Below, one piece after another: positions 40,294 through 50,090 of a stretch of DNA of 64,000 nt; within the stretch, counting starts at the first letter, position 1; every line of letters begins with the position of its first letter. This stretch comes from Pseudomonas sp. S30 (GTDB lineage Bacteria; Pseudomonadota; Gammaproteobacteria; Pseudomonadales; Pseudomonadaceae). A program made the position numbers and the translations under genes. The notes below the pieces were generated by a model that did no database searches, was not told the DNA's origin, and saw only the letters and a program-made list of their open reading frames with translations. The stretch spans positions 62,001 to 126,000 of the forward strand of contig NZ_JACVTO010000005.1 of the NCBI RefSeq assembly GCF_016518545.1, given 5' to 3'.

Positions 40294-40658
40294 GTGGGCG
40301 AACGGCGCCGATTGGTTGGCGTAGCGGACATCGGCAAGGACGACGGTCGACTACTTGGAATACGTGTGAACCCTGTACGTGGAAGCGGGACGGTGACCCA
40401 GTTCGGCGACGCACAGTGGTGCCTGTAAGGCGCAGACGGTACTCCCATCCGCGAGGGGTTTCAAGCGTGCAAAGATCGGGGGCAGGACGCTAATCACCGA
40501 AGGTTATTGGAAGCATCCGTTTGGCTTACGTTTAGGTATAGCGAGGGCAATGTAATGCTCTCCCCGGTCCTCGAATTCGTGGGTCCCTGACCAGCGAATG
40601 GTTCCAGCCCACAAAAAAGGCGATCCGCAGATCGCCTTCGTACTGGGTCGATACGTAC
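40294..40658. other. Intergenic region between rssBC and mlaA
   Basis: About 365 bases hold the presumed rssB promoter at the left (around 40,300-40,540) and the mlaA terminator at the right. No additional gene is convincing. P. aeruginosa has a small hypothetical gene in this position, and I see no equivalent here. Confidence 0.5.
40611..40638 (-). terminator. mlaA terminator
   Basis: AAGGCGATC (40,617-40,625) pairs with GATCGCCTT (40,630-40,638) across a four-base loop. On the minus strand a run of six T follows. It lies just after the mlaA stop. Confidence 0.88.
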
Positions 40659-41366
40659 TCAGAAGTCGTCTTCGACCTCGCCATCCCTGACCTTGAACTC
40701 GCGGTTCTGCAGGTAGGCGTTACGGATGAAGATGTATTTCTCGCCCTGGATGAGCTTTTCCGCCGGCAGCAGGCTGGCACGGGTGTCGATCACGTCGAGT
40801 GCGAAGATCGAATTACGTGTCGGCACGTGATCGATGTAGCGGTAGGGTTCGGTGAAGGAGTCCGGGTACTTGGAAATCGCGTCGCGGACCGTGCTTGGCC
40901 CCAGCAGTGGAATGACCACATAAGGTCCGCTCGGCACGCCCCAGTAGCCAAGGGTCTGGCCGAAATCCTCGTCGCTGCGCTGCAGCCCCATGCGCGTACC
41001 GACGTCGAAGAAGCCGCCCAGGCCGAACGTGGTATTGACGATCAACCGTGCGGTGTCAACGCCCGCATTATGCGGCTTGAGCTGGAAGATGTTGTTGACC
41101 AGGTTGCCGACATCGCCCAGGTTGCGGAACACGTTGTGGATGCCGTCCTGGAGGAACTGCGGCGTGACCGTGTCGTAACCCTTGGCCAGGGGCCTCAGGG
41201 CGTAGGTATCGAGGACGTCGTTGAACTTGAAGATCGGTCGGTTGACCGCTTCCCATGGGTCTTGCTCGGTGGCCGCCTGGGTGGCGGCCAGCGGGGCCAG
41301 CGAAAGGCTGGCACAGACACAGGCCTGGGTGATTCGCTTGATCACACCGGCACCGATCCTCTGCAT
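40659..41366 (-). CDS. mlaA: MlaA/VacJ outer-membrane lipid-asymmetry protein
   Basis: This 235-residue protein removes mislocalised phospholipids from the outer leaflet and passes them to MlaC. The VacJ family motifs DPWEAVNRPIFKFNDVLD, NNIFQLKPHNAG and GLGGFFDVGTRMGLQ, then EDFGQTLGYWGVPSGPYVVI, are all present. The ATG at 41,366 gives a signal peptide ending near ATQA. The N-terminus has cysteines (ACVCASL) but no clear lipobox, unlike the E. coli lipoprotein. Confidence 0.93.
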   Translation of the reverse strand: MQRIGAGVIKRITQACVCASLSLAPLAATQAATEQDPWEAVNRPIFKFNDVLDTYALRPLAKGYDTVTPQFLQDGIHNVFRNLGDVGNLVNNIFQLKPHNAGVDTARLIVNTTFGLGGFFDVGTRMGLQRSDEDFGQTLGYWGVPSGPYVVIPLLGPSTVRDAISKYPDSFTEPYRYIDHVPTRNSIFALDVIDTRASLLPAEKLIQGEKYIFIRNAYLQNREFKVRDGEVEDDF

Positions 41367-41567
41367 AGATGTTTCTCCAAAGAGTGGATGCGTCGGACAC
41401 CCAGGGCGTCGCGCAAATGAGAGTGCGCCAGTATAGGGGCAAACTGGCTGGTCGCGAGCATGCCATATCTCGCACCCTCGCTGTGTAAACAAGTGCTTCA
41501 CCCTATGACGGTCATGTTTTCGTCATCTACAGGCCTTAGCCTGAAGCGCATTTGCAGAGACCCTGCC

Positions 41568-42131
41568 ATGCCTGAAGCCCCCGCCCCCACCGCCGTGCTG
41601 TTCGGCCTGCGCGGCTGCCTGGTGCAGGCAACCAACGGACGCCCGCGGCCTGCCCCTGGCGCGCTGTCTACCCTCCAGACGCTGCGGGTTCGACAGGTGC
41701 CCTGCATCTGGCTCGACGACTCACGGCTGGAGCACAGCGCACGCCTGGCCGATGTGCTACCTGACTGGCTGCCGGGCCACACGGCCACGGGCGCACCCTG
41801 GCCGTCACCCGATGCCTGCTGGCAGGCCCTGATGTCCCTGAGCAGCGACCGTCTGGACGGCTGCGTACTGGTCAGCGGCGAACCGCGGCTGGTGCAGGCT
41901 GGCCTGAGCGCCGGACTGTGGACGATCGGACTGGCGGCGTGCAGCCCGGTGTGCGACCAGACCGCCAGCCGATGGCAGGAGCTGAGCGCGCAGGACCAGG
42001 CAAGGGCCCGCGGCGAGGCGACCCTGGAACTGTTCGGCCTGGGTGCCCACTCGGTGATCGACCATCTGGAAGCGCTCGACACCTGCCTGGCGGACATCGC
42101 CCAGCGCCGGCGCAAGGGTGAAAAACCCTGA
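41568..42131 (+). CDS. HAD-like hydrolase-related protein
   Basis: This 187-residue protein has a degenerate HAD-type layout: the usual first motif DxDxT is replaced by LFGLRGCLVQ, and an LVSGEPRLVQAG segment stands for a later motif. The ATG at 41,568 is chosen; the frame is open upstream. It lies in the position of a Pseudomonas gene annotated as phosphonoacetaldehyde-hydrolase-related, between mlaA and the DUF4404 gene. With no catalytic Asp in the usual place, activity is doubtful. Confidence 0.7.
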   Translation: MPEAPAPTAVLFGLRGCLVQATNGRPRPAPGALSTLQTLRVRQVPCIWLDDSRLEHSARLADVLPDWLPGHTATGAPWPSPDACWQALMSLSSDRLDGCVLVSGEPRLVQAGLSAGLWTIGLAACSPVCDQTASRWQELSAQDQARARGEATLELFGLGAHSVIDHLEALDTCLADIAQRRRKGEKP

Positions 42132-42254
42132 AACCAGTTACTTGAGGCACGCCCTGCAGAGCGCTCGGATGTGGTTTAGGCTGGAACATGGGCCAGAACC
42201 TTTGCCGCTTCGCCGAGGTCCATGGCATGCCAAGTCATCGATGGAGTACAACCA

Positions 42255-42518
42255 ATGCCCGCCCGCGAATTGCAAGAACGCCTGGACAGCCTGCGCGAGC
42301 AACTGGATCGCAATGTTCCCTTGTCCGATGAGGAGCTCGCTGGTCTGCGCGAGGAAGCGCGACAGATCGAAGCGCAGATCAAGCTCGAGGAAGTGTCACC
42401 GGACAACAACCTGGTCGATGGCGTGAACCTCGCCGTCGAGCGCTTCGAGGTCGATCACCCCGACCTGACCGCGACACTGCGCGACATCATCACCCGTCTG
42501 CACAGCATGGGTATCTGA
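42255..42518 (+). CDS. DUF4404 family protein
   Basis: This 87-residue acidic coiled-coil protein starts MPARELQERLDSLREQLDRN at the ATG at 42,255, after GGAG at a good spacing. The C-terminal VERFEVDHPDLTATLRDIIT matches DUF4404, common in Pseudomonas and of unknown function. It is convergent with queF. Confidence 0.88.
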   Translation: MPARELQERLDSLREQLDRNVPLSDEELAGLREEARQIEAQIKLEEVSPDNNLVDGVNLAVERFEVDHPDLTATLRDIITRLHSMGI

Positions 42519-42558
42519 ACCCCGCGCCAGGGGCCGCCGTCAGGGGCCCCGCCACCCG

Positions 42559-43389
42559 CTACTGGCGAACCAGCCGGCCGTTGTGCACCGTCATCGGCGC
42601 AGTACTTCGGTAAGGGTTGATGTCCAGCCCGCCACGGCGCACGTAACGGGCATAGACCGTCAGGTGCTCGGGCTGCAGCAGGCGCAGCAGGTCGAGGAAG
42701 ATCCGCTCCACGCATTGCTCGTGGAAATCGGCATGCTGGCGAAAGCTTACCAGGTAGGCCAGCAGGCTCGAAGGCTCTAGCACGCGTCCCTTGTACTCTA
42801 CGACCACGCTGCCCCAATCGGGTTGCCCCGTCACCGGGCAATTGGATTTGAGTAGATGGCTGTGCAGCGTGCGCTCCACGACGCGCTCAGCGTCGCACTG
42901 CAAGAGTTCGGGCTGTGGCTCGGCATATTGGCTGATGCTCACGTCCAGTTCGTCGATGCATTGCCCTGGCAAGATCCTCACGCCCTCGGACTCGACCTCG
43001 GCCAGGCTGCGCACCCGCACCGCCACCGGTTTGCCTGCGGCCGCGGACAGGTCCTTCTCCAGGCAGGCGCACAGCTCGTCGGTACTCGCGAAGACGGTCT
43101 GGTTGAGCGAGTTCAGGTACAACTTGAACGACTTGGATTCGATGATATTGGGCGAGTCGGCCGGGATGGCGAACTCGCCGATGGCCACGACCGGCTTGCC
43201 CGACGGCAACAGCCAGGAGAGCTCGAAGCAGTTCCAGTAGTCCACACCCTGCCAGGGCAGGGTCTGTGCAGTGACGCCCAGCTCCGCCCACTTGGCCGTG
43301 CGCGGAATCGGGAACAGCAGCGACGGCGTGTAGATGGCGATGTATTCGCTGGACTTGCCCAGCGGGGAATGTTCGGCAGCGGGATGCAT
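42559..43389 (-). CDS. queF: NADPH-dependent 7-cyano-7-deazaguanine reductase QueF
   Basis: QueF reduces preQ0 to preQ1 in queuosine biosynthesis. The 276-residue length is that of the bicistronic-fold E. coli-type enzyme. The motifs are the substrate-binding [15 protein letters not shown] and the catalytic cysteine in [14 protein letters not shown]. The start at 43,389 gives [20 protein letters not shown]; the longer frame overlaps the divergent region. Both genes next to it are convergent or unrelated in function. Confidence 0.96.
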   Translation of the reverse strand: MHPAAEHSPLGKSSEYIAIYTPSLLFPIPRTAKWAELGVTAQTLPWQGVDYWNCFELSWLLPSGKPVVAIGEFAIPADSPNIIESKSFKLYLNSLNQTVFASTDELCACLEKDLSAAAGKPVAVRVRSLAEVESEGVRILPGQCIDELDVSISQYAEPQPELLQCDAERVVERTLHSHLLKSNCPVTGQPDWGSVVVEYKGRVLEPSSLLAYLVSFRQHADFHEQCVERIFLDLLRLLQPEHLTVYARYVRRGGLDINPYRSTAPMTVHNGRLVRQ

Positions 43390-43456
43390 GAATCTGACCT
43401 GAATGCACGGAAATGAGCGCATTCTACCGGTTTTGCATCGCGACTTGTGGCCGATG

Positions 43457-43927
43457 TCAGTCGATGGTCAGTGGCCCGACCATGCCCGCCTGGTAGTGCC
43501 CCGGCACGTTGCAGGCGAACTCGATGGGCGCCGACTTGCGGAACGTCCAGGTCAGCTCGGCGCGCTGGCCGGGTTGCACCAGTACCGTGTTGCCCTGGTC
43601 GTGACCGTGGGCGCCGTGCCCCATCTGCTCATGGCCCATGGCGGCCATGGCCGCCATCTCTTTCTGGTGCTCGACGTGCATGGCCCGGTCACCGAGGTTG
43701 AACTCGTGGGCCAGCTTGCCTTCGTTGATCAGCACGAAGCGCACGGTCTCGCCCGCCTTGACCTGCAACGCGTCGGGTTCGAAGGCGATGTCCTTGAGCA
43801 CGACCTGAACGGTGCGGGTCGCCTGACTGGCGGCAGCAGGCTCGCCGAAGCTGAACGAGTGCCCGCCATCGGCCAGCACGGGCAGGCTGACGGCGAAAAG
43901 CGCGGCGCTGAAGATCGAGGATTTCAT
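43457..43927 (-). CDS. Periplasmic cupredoxin (copper-binding)
   Basis: This 156-residue secreted protein has a signal peptide ending near VLADG. The cupredoxin core has the copper ligands His in KLAHEFNLG, Cys in [13 protein letters not shown] and the following His and Met. A histidine/methionine-rich loop ([20 protein letters not shown]) probably adds copper binding sites. It lies divergent from copRS with a CopR-like box in between, so copper induction is expected. Confidence 0.92.
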   Translation of the reverse strand: MKSSIFSAALFAVSLPVLADGGHSFSFGEPAAASQATRTVQVVLKDIAFEPDALQVKAGETVRFVLINEGKLAHEFNLGDRAMHVEHQKEMAAMAAMGHEQMGHGAHGHDQGNTVLVQPGQRAELTWTFRKSAPIEFACNVPGHYQAGMVGPLTID

Positions 43928-43996
43928 GGCGGTTCCAGGCAATTGAAGGAGAGGCCCATTGTGTGAGCCCTGGGCTGCCGCCAGGCTGACCGGAAG

Positions 43997-44012
43997 ATTA
44001 CAACCCTGTCAG
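43997..44012 (-). promoter_or_regulatory. CopR-binding box
   Basis: ATTAC-N5-TGTCAG on the plus strand is CTGACA-N5-GTAAT on the minus strand, which I recall as the Pseudomonas CopR consensus. It lies in the divergent region about 70 bases upstream of the cupredoxin start and 67 bases before copR, so it can control both. Confidence 0.7.
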
Positions 44013-44078
44013 TTTCGCCAGCCCGACCCAAGGTCACGTATCATCGGCCGATCGATGTCTTTCGTGTGTGGACGCTGG

Positions 44079-44759
44079 ATGAAACTGCTGATCGTCGAAG
44101 ACCAGGCCCGTACCGGCCAGTACCTACGCCAGGGCCTGAGCGAGGCAGGCTTCGCTACGGAGCTGGCCGACGACGGCGAGACCGGCCAGTTCCTCGCCCT
44201 CAGCGGCGACCACGACCTGATCATTCTCGACGTGATGCTTCCCGGGCGCGATGGCTGGCAGATCCTCCAGGCGGTCCGCCAGGCCGGGCTGGACACGCCG
44301 GTACTGTTTCTCACCGCCCGCGATGCGGTGGCCGACCGGGTCCACGGGCTGGAGTTGGGCGCCGACGATTACCTGGTCAAGCCCTTCGCTTTCTCCGAAC
44401 TGCTGGCCCGGGTGCGCAGCCTCCTGCGCCGTGGCGCCACACCTAGCCAGGACAGCCTGCTGACCCTGGCCGACCTGCGCCTGGACCTGCTGCGACGCCG
44501 CGTGGACCGCGGCGGCAGTCGCGTGGACCTGACCGCCAAGGAGTTCGCCCTGCTCGAACTGCTGCTACGCCGCCAGGGTGAAGTGCTGCCCAAATCGCTG
44601 ATCGCCTCGCAGGTGTGGGACATGAATTTCGACAGCGACACTAATGTCATCGAGGTGGCGATCCGCCGCCTGCGCCTGAAAGTCGACGAAAATCATCCGA
44701 ACAAGCTCATCCATACCGTGCGCGGCATGGGCTACGTGCTCGAAGAGCGTGCCGACTGA
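44079..44759 (+). CDS. copR: Copper response regulator CopR
   Basis: This 226-residue OmpR-family regulator has a receiver domain (acceptor Asp in [14 protein letters not shown], Lys in [10 protein letters not shown]) and a winged-helix DNA-binding domain ([20 protein letters not shown], then [14 protein letters not shown]). The start at 44,079 gives [20 protein letters not shown]. It overlaps copS by one base (TGATG). The divergent cupredoxin gene and the CopR box support copper regulation. Confidence 0.92.
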   Translation: MKLLIVEDQARTGQYLRQGLSEAGFATELADDGETGQFLALSGDHDLIILDVMLPGRDGWQILQAVRQAGLDTPVLFLTARDAVADRVHGLELGADDYLVKPFAFSELLARVRSLLRRGATPSQDSLLTLADLRLDLLRRRVDRGGSRVDLTAKEFALLELLLRRQGEVLPKSLIASQVWDMNFDSDTNVIEVAIRRLRLKVDENHPNKLIHTVRGMGYVLEERAD

Positions 44760-46093
44760 TGCCGCGCCTGTCATTGAGCGCACGCCTGGCCCTGTTGTTC
44801 GCCGCCTGCACCGCCGCCGTGTCCCTGTCCGCCGGCCTGCTGTTCAGCCGGGCCAGCGAACGGCATTTCATCGAGCTCGACCAACAGGCGCTGAGCGCGC
44901 GCCTGTCGCAACTGCGCGCCCACCTGGAGGGGGTCGATTCGATCGACACGCTGGCCACCCGCCTGCCCGCGCTGCGCGGCGAGCTCAGCCATCAGGCTGA
45001 CCTGGGCTTGCGCGTTCGCGGCGAGGACGGTGCACTGTGGTTCGACAGCCAGCCCGGCCTGCCCCAGGAGCCGGGTCGACCCGGCCTTGCCACCTTGCAC
45101 AGCGATCGAACCGAGTACCGCAGCCTGTCCCAGGCCATGCCGGGTGCGAGGGTCACGTTGTTCCTGGATATCACCCATCACCAGCATTTCCTGCAGCGCA
45201 TGCAGCAGTTGATCTGGCTGACCGTAGGGCTCTGCGCCCTGTTCACTGCCCTGCTCGGCGCCTGGGCCGTACGGCGCGGCCTGCGGCCTCTGCGACAAAT
45301 GGGGGCGATCGCCGCGAGCGTCGACGCCCAGTCGCTGACCACCCGCCTGCCGGTGACGCAACTGCCCGAAGAGCTGGCCGAGCTGGGCCAGACGGTCAAC
45401 GCCATGCTGCAACGTCTGGAAGATGCCTTCGAACGCCTGTCGGCGTTTTCAGCCGACATCGCCCATGAGCTGCGCACGCCGCTGTCGAACCTGCTCACCC
45501 ACACCCAGGTCACCCTCACCCGCCCACGGAGCCTGGAGCAGTACCGCGAAACGCTGCACGACAACCTCGAAGAACTCCAGCACATGGCGCAGATGGTCAA
45601 CGACATGCTGTACCTGGCCAAGGCCGATCATGGCCTGCTCGAGCCCAGCCGCCAGACCCTGGACCTGTCGTTGGAAGTGGATGCACTGCTCGATTACTAC
45701 GCCGCCCTGGCCGAGGACGCCAGCATCACCCTTGGCCGTGAGGGCGAGGCGCGTGTGGAGGGCGATCGCCAGATGTTGCGCCGGGCGCTGTCGAACCTGC
45801 TGGAGAATGCCTTGCGCTTCACACCTGCCGGTGGCGCGATCCTGGTGACCCTGTCACCCGAGGGGCGTATCGAGGTGGCCAACACCGGACCCGAGATCGC
45901 CGAACAGGCGTTGCCGCGCCTGTTCGACCGGTTCTATCGGGAAGACCAGGCACGCCATGAAGGCAGTACCGAACACGCCGGGCTCGGGCTGGCGATCACC
46001 CGCTCGATCGTCCAGGCCCATGGCGGTCGGATCCACGCGCACTGTGGCGGCGGATGGACACGCCTGGTGATCGAACTGCCCGCTGAACGCTGA
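44759..46093 (+). CDS. copS: Copper sensor histidine kinase CopS
   Basis: This 444-residue membrane kinase has a first helix at residues 8-28 and a second at about 153-175, with a periplasmic sensor domain between them. A HAMP domain, the phosphorylated His in SADIAHELRTPLSNLL, the N-box NLLENALRFTP and the G-box GLGLAIT complete it. It should sense periplasmic copper and phosphorylate CopR. It ends beside a hairpin shared with lolE. Confidence 0.92.
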   Translation: MPRLSLSARLALLFAACTAAVSLSAGLLFSRASERHFIELDQQALSARLSQLRAHLEGVDSIDTLATRLPALRGELSHQADLGLRVRGEDGALWFDSQPGLPQEPGRPGLATLHSDRTEYRSLSQAMPGARVTLFLDITHHQHFLQRMQQLIWLTVGLCALFTALLGAWAVRRGLRPLRQMGAIAASVDAQSLTTRLPVTQLPEELAELGQTVNAMLQRLEDAFERLSAFSADIAHELRTPLSNLLTHTQVTLTRPRSLEQYRETLHDNLEELQHMAQMVNDMLYLAKADHGLLEPSRQTLDLSLEVDALLDYYAALAEDASITLGREGEARVEGDRQMLRRALSNLLENALRFTPAGGAILVTLSPEGRIEVANTGPEIAEQALPRLFDRFYREDQARHEGSTEHAGLGLAITRSIVQAHGGRIHAHCGGGWTRLVIELPAER

Positions 46094-46097
46094 ACCA

Positions 46098-46128
46098 GCC
46101 TGGGTGCCATAACGCCGGGCACCCAGGC
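46098..46128. terminator. Hairpin between convergent copS and lolE
   Basis: GCCTGGGTGCC (46,098-46,108) pairs perfectly with GGCACCCAGGC (46,118-46,128) across nine bases. T-tracts are short, so termination may be partial. Confidence 0.55.
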
Positions 46129-46135
46129 CAGCGTT

Positions 46136-47380
46136 TCACTCGTAGCGCAAGGCCATGGCGGGCTCGATCTGCGAGGCCCGGTAGGCGGGGTACAAGGTGG
46201 CCAGGAAGCTCATGACCAGGCCCGCGGTGCAGATGATCGCCACGTCACCCCATTGCAACTGCGACGGCAGGCTGCTGATGAAGTACATGTCCGAGGTGAA
46301 GATGTGCTGCCCGCTGGTGCGCTCCAGCCAGCCGACGATGGCGCTGACGTTGAGCGCGCCGATCACGCCCAGCACGCCGCCGATCAAGGTGCCGACGATG
46401 CCGATCAGGCTGCCCTGGACCATGAAGGTACCCATGATCTGCGCAGGTGTCGCGCCGATGGTCCGCAGGATGGCGATGTCCGCGCCCTTGTCGTTCACCA
46501 CCATCACCAGCGTGGCGATGATGTTGAACGCGGCCACGGCGATGATCATCAGCAGCAGCAGTCCGATCATGGTCTTTTCCATTTTCATCGCGCTGAACAG
46601 GCTGCCCTGGGTGTGGGACCAGTCGTCGGCACGATAGCCCTCGCCGAGTCCCTGGGCAATGGCCCTGGACACCTGAGGCGCGGCGTACAGATCCTTCAGC
46701 TTGAGCCGTATACCCTGCACCTGACCGGGCGCCCAGCGCTGCATTTCACCCGCATCGGCGATATGGATATAGGCCTGCGAGCCGTCCAGCTCGGCACCTA
46801 CCTTGAACAGCCCCACGACCGTCAGGCGCTGCATGCGCGGCGTGATGCCGCCCGGTGCAGAGCTGATTTCCGGCACGATCAGGGTGACCTTGTCACCGGT
46901 GTTCAGGCGAAAGCGGCGGGCGGTCAGCTCGCCCAGCACCACACCGTACTCGCCTGGCTCGAGCGCCTGCAGCGCCCCCTGCACGATGTGCTGGCCGACG
47001 ATGGAGACCTTGTCCTCCTGCGCGGGATCGATGCCGCTCACCTGGATCGGCTGCATGGCCCCCTTGTACGAGAGCATGCCTTCCATTTCGGTGACGGGCG
47101 CCGCAGCGATCACTGCCGGGTTCTTCGCCGCAGCGCTGGCCACCTGCTGCCAGTCGTCCAGCGGCTGCACACCAAGGATGCTGGCGTGCGGGACCAGCCC
47201 CAGGACCCGCGAACTCATTTCGCGCTGGAAGCCATTCATCACCGACAGCACCACGATCATCGCCAGCACGCCCAGCGAGAGGCCGATCATCGAGGTCATG
47301 GAAATGAACGAGATGAAGTGGTTGCGACGCTTGGCACGGGTGTAGCGAGCACCGATGAACAAGGGCAAGGGTCTGAACAT
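46136..47380 (-). CDS. lolE: Lipoprotein-releasing permease LolE
   Basis: This 414-residue inner-membrane subunit of the LolCDE transporter has an N-terminal helix, a large periplasmic MacB-like domain (about 45-240) and three C-terminal helices (near 270-290, 315-345 and 375-400). LolE and LolC are paralogues and share the start MFRPL...TRAKRRNHF. It is the third gene of the lolC-lolD-lolE operon. It helps extract outer-membrane lipoproteins and hand them to LolA. Confidence 0.93.
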   Translation of the reverse strand: MFRPLPLFIGARYTRAKRRNHFISFISMTSMIGLSLGVLAMIVVLSVMNGFQREMSSRVLGLVPHASILGVQPLDDWQQVASAAAKNPAVIAAAPVTEMEGMLSYKGAMQPIQVSGIDPAQEDKVSIVGQHIVQGALQALEPGEYGVVLGELTARRFRLNTGDKVTLIVPEISSAPGGITPRMQRLTVVGLFKVGAELDGSQAYIHIADAGEMQRWAPGQVQGIRLKLKDLYAAPQVSRAIAQGLGEGYRADDWSHTQGSLFSAMKMEKTMIGLLLLMIIAVAAFNIIATLVMVVNDKGADIAILRTIGATPAQIMGTFMVQGSLIGIVGTLIGGVLGVIGALNVSAIVGWLERTSGQHIFTSDMYFISSLPSQLQWGDVAIICTAGLVMSFLATLYPAYRASQIEPAMALRYE

Positions 47381-47437
47381 GTTGGGCGAATACCGAGTTG
47401 AACAGAGAAGCGGGGCCGCGCGAGGCGCCCCGAGCGA

Positions 47438-48136
47438 TCAGATCGACACCAGTCGACCGTCTTCCAGGCTCAGCACACGATCCATCTGCCGGGCCAGGTT
47501 GAGGTCGTGGGTCACCACCAGAAACGCCGTGCGCGAGGCCGTCGAGAGCTCGTGCATCAATTCCTGGATGCCCTGGGCGGTGTGATGGTCCAGGTTGCCG
47601 GTCGGCTCGTCGAGCATCACCAGCCCCGGCTGGTTGACCAGGGCGCGGGCGATGGCCACCCGCTGCCGCTCGCCACCGGACAGCTCGGCTGGCTTGTGAC
47701 TCAGGCGGTGCCCCAGGCCTACACGCTCGAGCAGCGCCGTGGCCCGCTGGCGGGCTTCGGGGATGGGCGTACGACCGATCAGCAATGGCATGCACACGTT
47801 CTCCAGGGCGGTGAACTCGGCCAGCAGGTGGTGGAACTGGTAGACGAAGCCCAGGGCCCGGTTGCGCAGCAGGCCCCGGTCGCGCTCACCGAGCGCGGAC
47901 AGTTCCTCGCCGGCCAGCCAGACGCTGCCCTGGGTCGGGGTATCCAGGCCACCGAGCAGGTTGAGCAGCGTGCTCTTGCCCGACCCCGAGCTGCCGACGA
48001 TGGCGACACGCTCTCCGGGATGCAGCTCCAGGCTCAACCCGGACAACACCTGTACCGATTCCGGGCCCTCGTCATAGGACTTGCCCAGGTTGCGGCAACT
48101 CAGTACGGCTTTATCACTCATGCGCGAATCACTCAT
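47438..48136 (-). CDS. lolD: Lipoprotein-releasing ATPase LolD
   Basis: This 232-residue ABC ATPase has Walker [13 protein letters not shown], the signature [15 protein letters not shown] and Walker [13 protein letters not shown]. The ATG at 48,136 is chosen because AGAGG sits nine bases upstream and it overlaps the lolC stop. A second ATG at 48,121 gives [14 protein letters not shown] and is a usable alternative with no ribosome site. It powers lipoprotein release with LolC and LolE. Confidence 0.95.
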   Translation of the reverse strand: MSDSRMSDKAVLSCRNLGKSYDEGPESVQVLSGLSLELHPGERVAIVGSSGSGKSTLLNLLGGLDTPTQGSVWLAGEELSALGERDRGLLRNRALGFVYQFHHLLAEFTALENVCMPLLIGRTPIPEARQRATALLERVGLGHRLSHKPAELSGGERQRVAIARALVNQPGLVMLDEPTGNLDHHTAQGIQELMHELSTASRTAFLVVTHDLNLARQMDRVLSLEDGRLVSI

Positions 48137-49379
48137 AACGTAGCGCCTCTGCAGGCTGGGTGCGTGCCGCACGCCAGGCCGGATACAGGGTGGCGAGGAA
48201 ACTCAGGGCCAAGGCCGCGGCGCAGATCATCCACACGTCCTGGGCGAGGATCTGCGAAGGCAGGTAGTCGATGAAGTACACGTCGGCATTGAGGAACTTG
48301 TGGCCGATCAGGGTCTCGATCCCGGCGATCGCCGCACTTACGTTGAGGGCGGCGAGAATGCCGACCACCGCCCCGATCAGGGTACCGACCACGCCGATCA
48401 CCGTGCCCTGGACCATGAAGATGGCCATGATCTGCCGGGGCGTGGCGCCCAGGGTGCGCAGGATGGCGATGTCGCCGCGCTTGTCGTTGACCACCATCAC
48501 CAGGGTGGAAATGATGTTGAAGGCCGCGACCGCGACGATCAGCAGCAGCAACAGGCCGATGATCGATTTTTCCATGCGGATGGCCTGGTACAGGTTGCCC
48601 TGGGTGCGGGTCCAGTCGCGGGCGAAGTACTGGTGTTCACCCAACCGCTGGACGATGTTCCAGGCTTCGCGCGGGGCCTGGAACAGGTCATCGAATTTCA
48701 GCCGCAGCCCCTGCACCTGATCGGGTTTCCAGCGGTGCAGGCGTGAAAGGTCGGTGAGGTTGGTCAGGCCCAGGTAGCCATCGATCTCACCCGCGCCGAC
48801 ATGGAAGGTGCCGACCACGGTGAAGCGCTTCATGCGCGGGAACATGCCAGCCGGGGTGATGCTCACCTCGGGCGCAACGAAGGTGACCTTGTCACCGACG
48901 TTCACGCCCAGCTTGTCGGCCGCCTTGTCGCCGATCAGGATGCCCCACTCACCTGGCGCCAGCCGGTCGAGGCTGCCCTGGCGAATGAAATTGTCGATGA
49001 TCGACACCTCGCGCTCACGCTCGGGCAGCACGCCGTTGAGCAGCATTTTCTGCACCTTGCCGTCGTGGGTCAGCAAGCCCTGCATCTGGGTGAAGGGCGC
49101 GACCGCCTGGACATGCGGATTCTGCTTTACTTGTTGGGCAAGGGCCTGCCAATCGGCGATGGGTTGATCACCCTCGATCGTGGCATGGGGCACCATGCCC
49201 AGCACCCGGGTGCGCATCTCGTGATCGAAGCCGTTCATCACCGACAGCACCACGATCATCACCACCACGCCCAGGGCGAGGCCGATCATCGAGGTCAAGG
49301 AAATGAACGAGACGAAGTGGTTGCGACGCTTGGCACGGGTGTAGCGCGTGCCGATGAATACGAAGAGAGGTCTGAACAT
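48129..49379 (-). CDS. lolC: Lipoprotein-releasing permease LolC
   Basis: This 416-residue permease is the first gene of the lol operon and has the same topology as LolE: one N-terminal helix ([21 protein letters not shown]), a periplasmic domain, then three helices. The Hook/Pad region that recruits LolA in LolC-type subunits lies in the periplasmic domain. The start [20 protein letters not shown] is nearly identical to LolE. Confidence 0.93.
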   Translation of the reverse strand: MFRPLFVFIGTRYTRAKRRNHFVSFISLTSMIGLALGVVVMIVVLSVMNGFDHEMRTRVLGMVPHATIEGDQPIADWQALAQQVKQNPHVQAVAPFTQMQGLLTHDGKVQKMLLNGVLPEREREVSIIDNFIRQGSLDRLAPGEWGILIGDKAADKLGVNVGDKVTFVAPEVSITPAGMFPRMKRFTVVGTFHVGAGEIDGYLGLTNLTDLSRLHRWKPDQVQGLRLKFDDLFQAPREAWNIVQRLGEHQYFARDWTRTQGNLYQAIRMEKSIIGLLLLLIVAVAAFNIISTLVMVVNDKRGDIAILRTLGATPRQIMAIFMVQGTVIGVVGTLIGAVVGILAALNVSAAIAGIETLIGHKFLNADVYFIDYLPSQILAQDVWMICAAALALSFLATLYPAWRAARTQPAEALRYE

Positions 49380-49472
49380 GTCGGGGCTTGTTCGGAGGAA
49401 AGGGAACGTCCTGGTGGCGAGGCGCCTGTGGCGGCTTTACACTCGGACCACTGCCGCAACCATGGGTTCGCC

Positions 49473-50057
49473 ATGACGACACTAGACGAAGAAGATCGCC
49501 GGGAATACTACCGCATCGAAGATCGGATCGCACTGCAAATCAGCCCGTTGAGCGCAGCGCAAGCCCTTGATTCAGAAGTATTGCAGGATGATTCCCCGCT
49601 GTTCAATCTGCTCAGCGAGCTGCACCTGTCCGATTTCGAGGCGCAGCATTTGCTGCGTCAGCTCAGCGACAAGGACCGCACCCTGGCAGCCTTTCTGCGC
49701 GCGCAGAACAAGCGCCTCGACCTGCTCAGCGCGGTACTGGCGCAGACGCTACTGGGCGAGATCGGCGAGCCGCAGCGGGTCGGGCTCTCCGAAGGCGGCC
49801 TCGAATTCGTCCAGGCTGGACAGATCGCCCCTGGCAGCCGGGTGAAGGTCAAGATGGTGCTCATGCCGCGCGCCCATGGCCTGCTGCTGCGTGGACGCAT
49901 CACCCACTGCAACCCCCGACCGGACGGCACCTTCGAGATTGGCGCCGAGTTCGTCGACATGACCGATGCCGAACGCCAGCTCCTGGCCCGGTACATCCTG
50001 CAGCGCCAGCAGCAGCAACGGCGCGAGCAGTTGGAACGGCAAGACCCGGCGTCCTGA
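49473..50057 (+). CDS. PilZ-domain protein, c-di-GMP receptor candidate
   Basis: This 194-residue protein has an N-terminal RREYYR, matching the RxxxR of c-di-GMP-binding PilZ domains, and LSEGGLEF, near the DxSxxG motif. Between them lies a helical insert (about 30-90). The C-terminus is very glutamine/arginine-rich. It is divergent from lolC and close to the glycerophosphodiesterase gene. Binding of c-di-GMP is likely; the target is unknown. Confidence 0.85.
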   Translation: MTTLDEEDRREYYRIEDRIALQISPLSAAQALDSEVLQDDSPLFNLLSELHLSDFEAQHLLRQLSDKDRTLAAFLRAQNKRLDLLSAVLAQTLLGEIGEPQRVGLSEGGLEFVQAGQIAPGSRVKVKMVLMPRAHGLLLRGRITHCNPRPDGTFEIGAEFVDMTDAERQLLARYILQRQQQQRREQLERQDPAS

Positions 50058-50090
50058 ACGCTACCCCTTTTCCCTTCTGAAGGAACGAAC

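Noticed and set aside
41568..42131. Active phosphonoacetaldehyde hydrolase
   Set aside because: The usual HAD nucleophile motif is not present, so only HAD-like relatedness is claimed.
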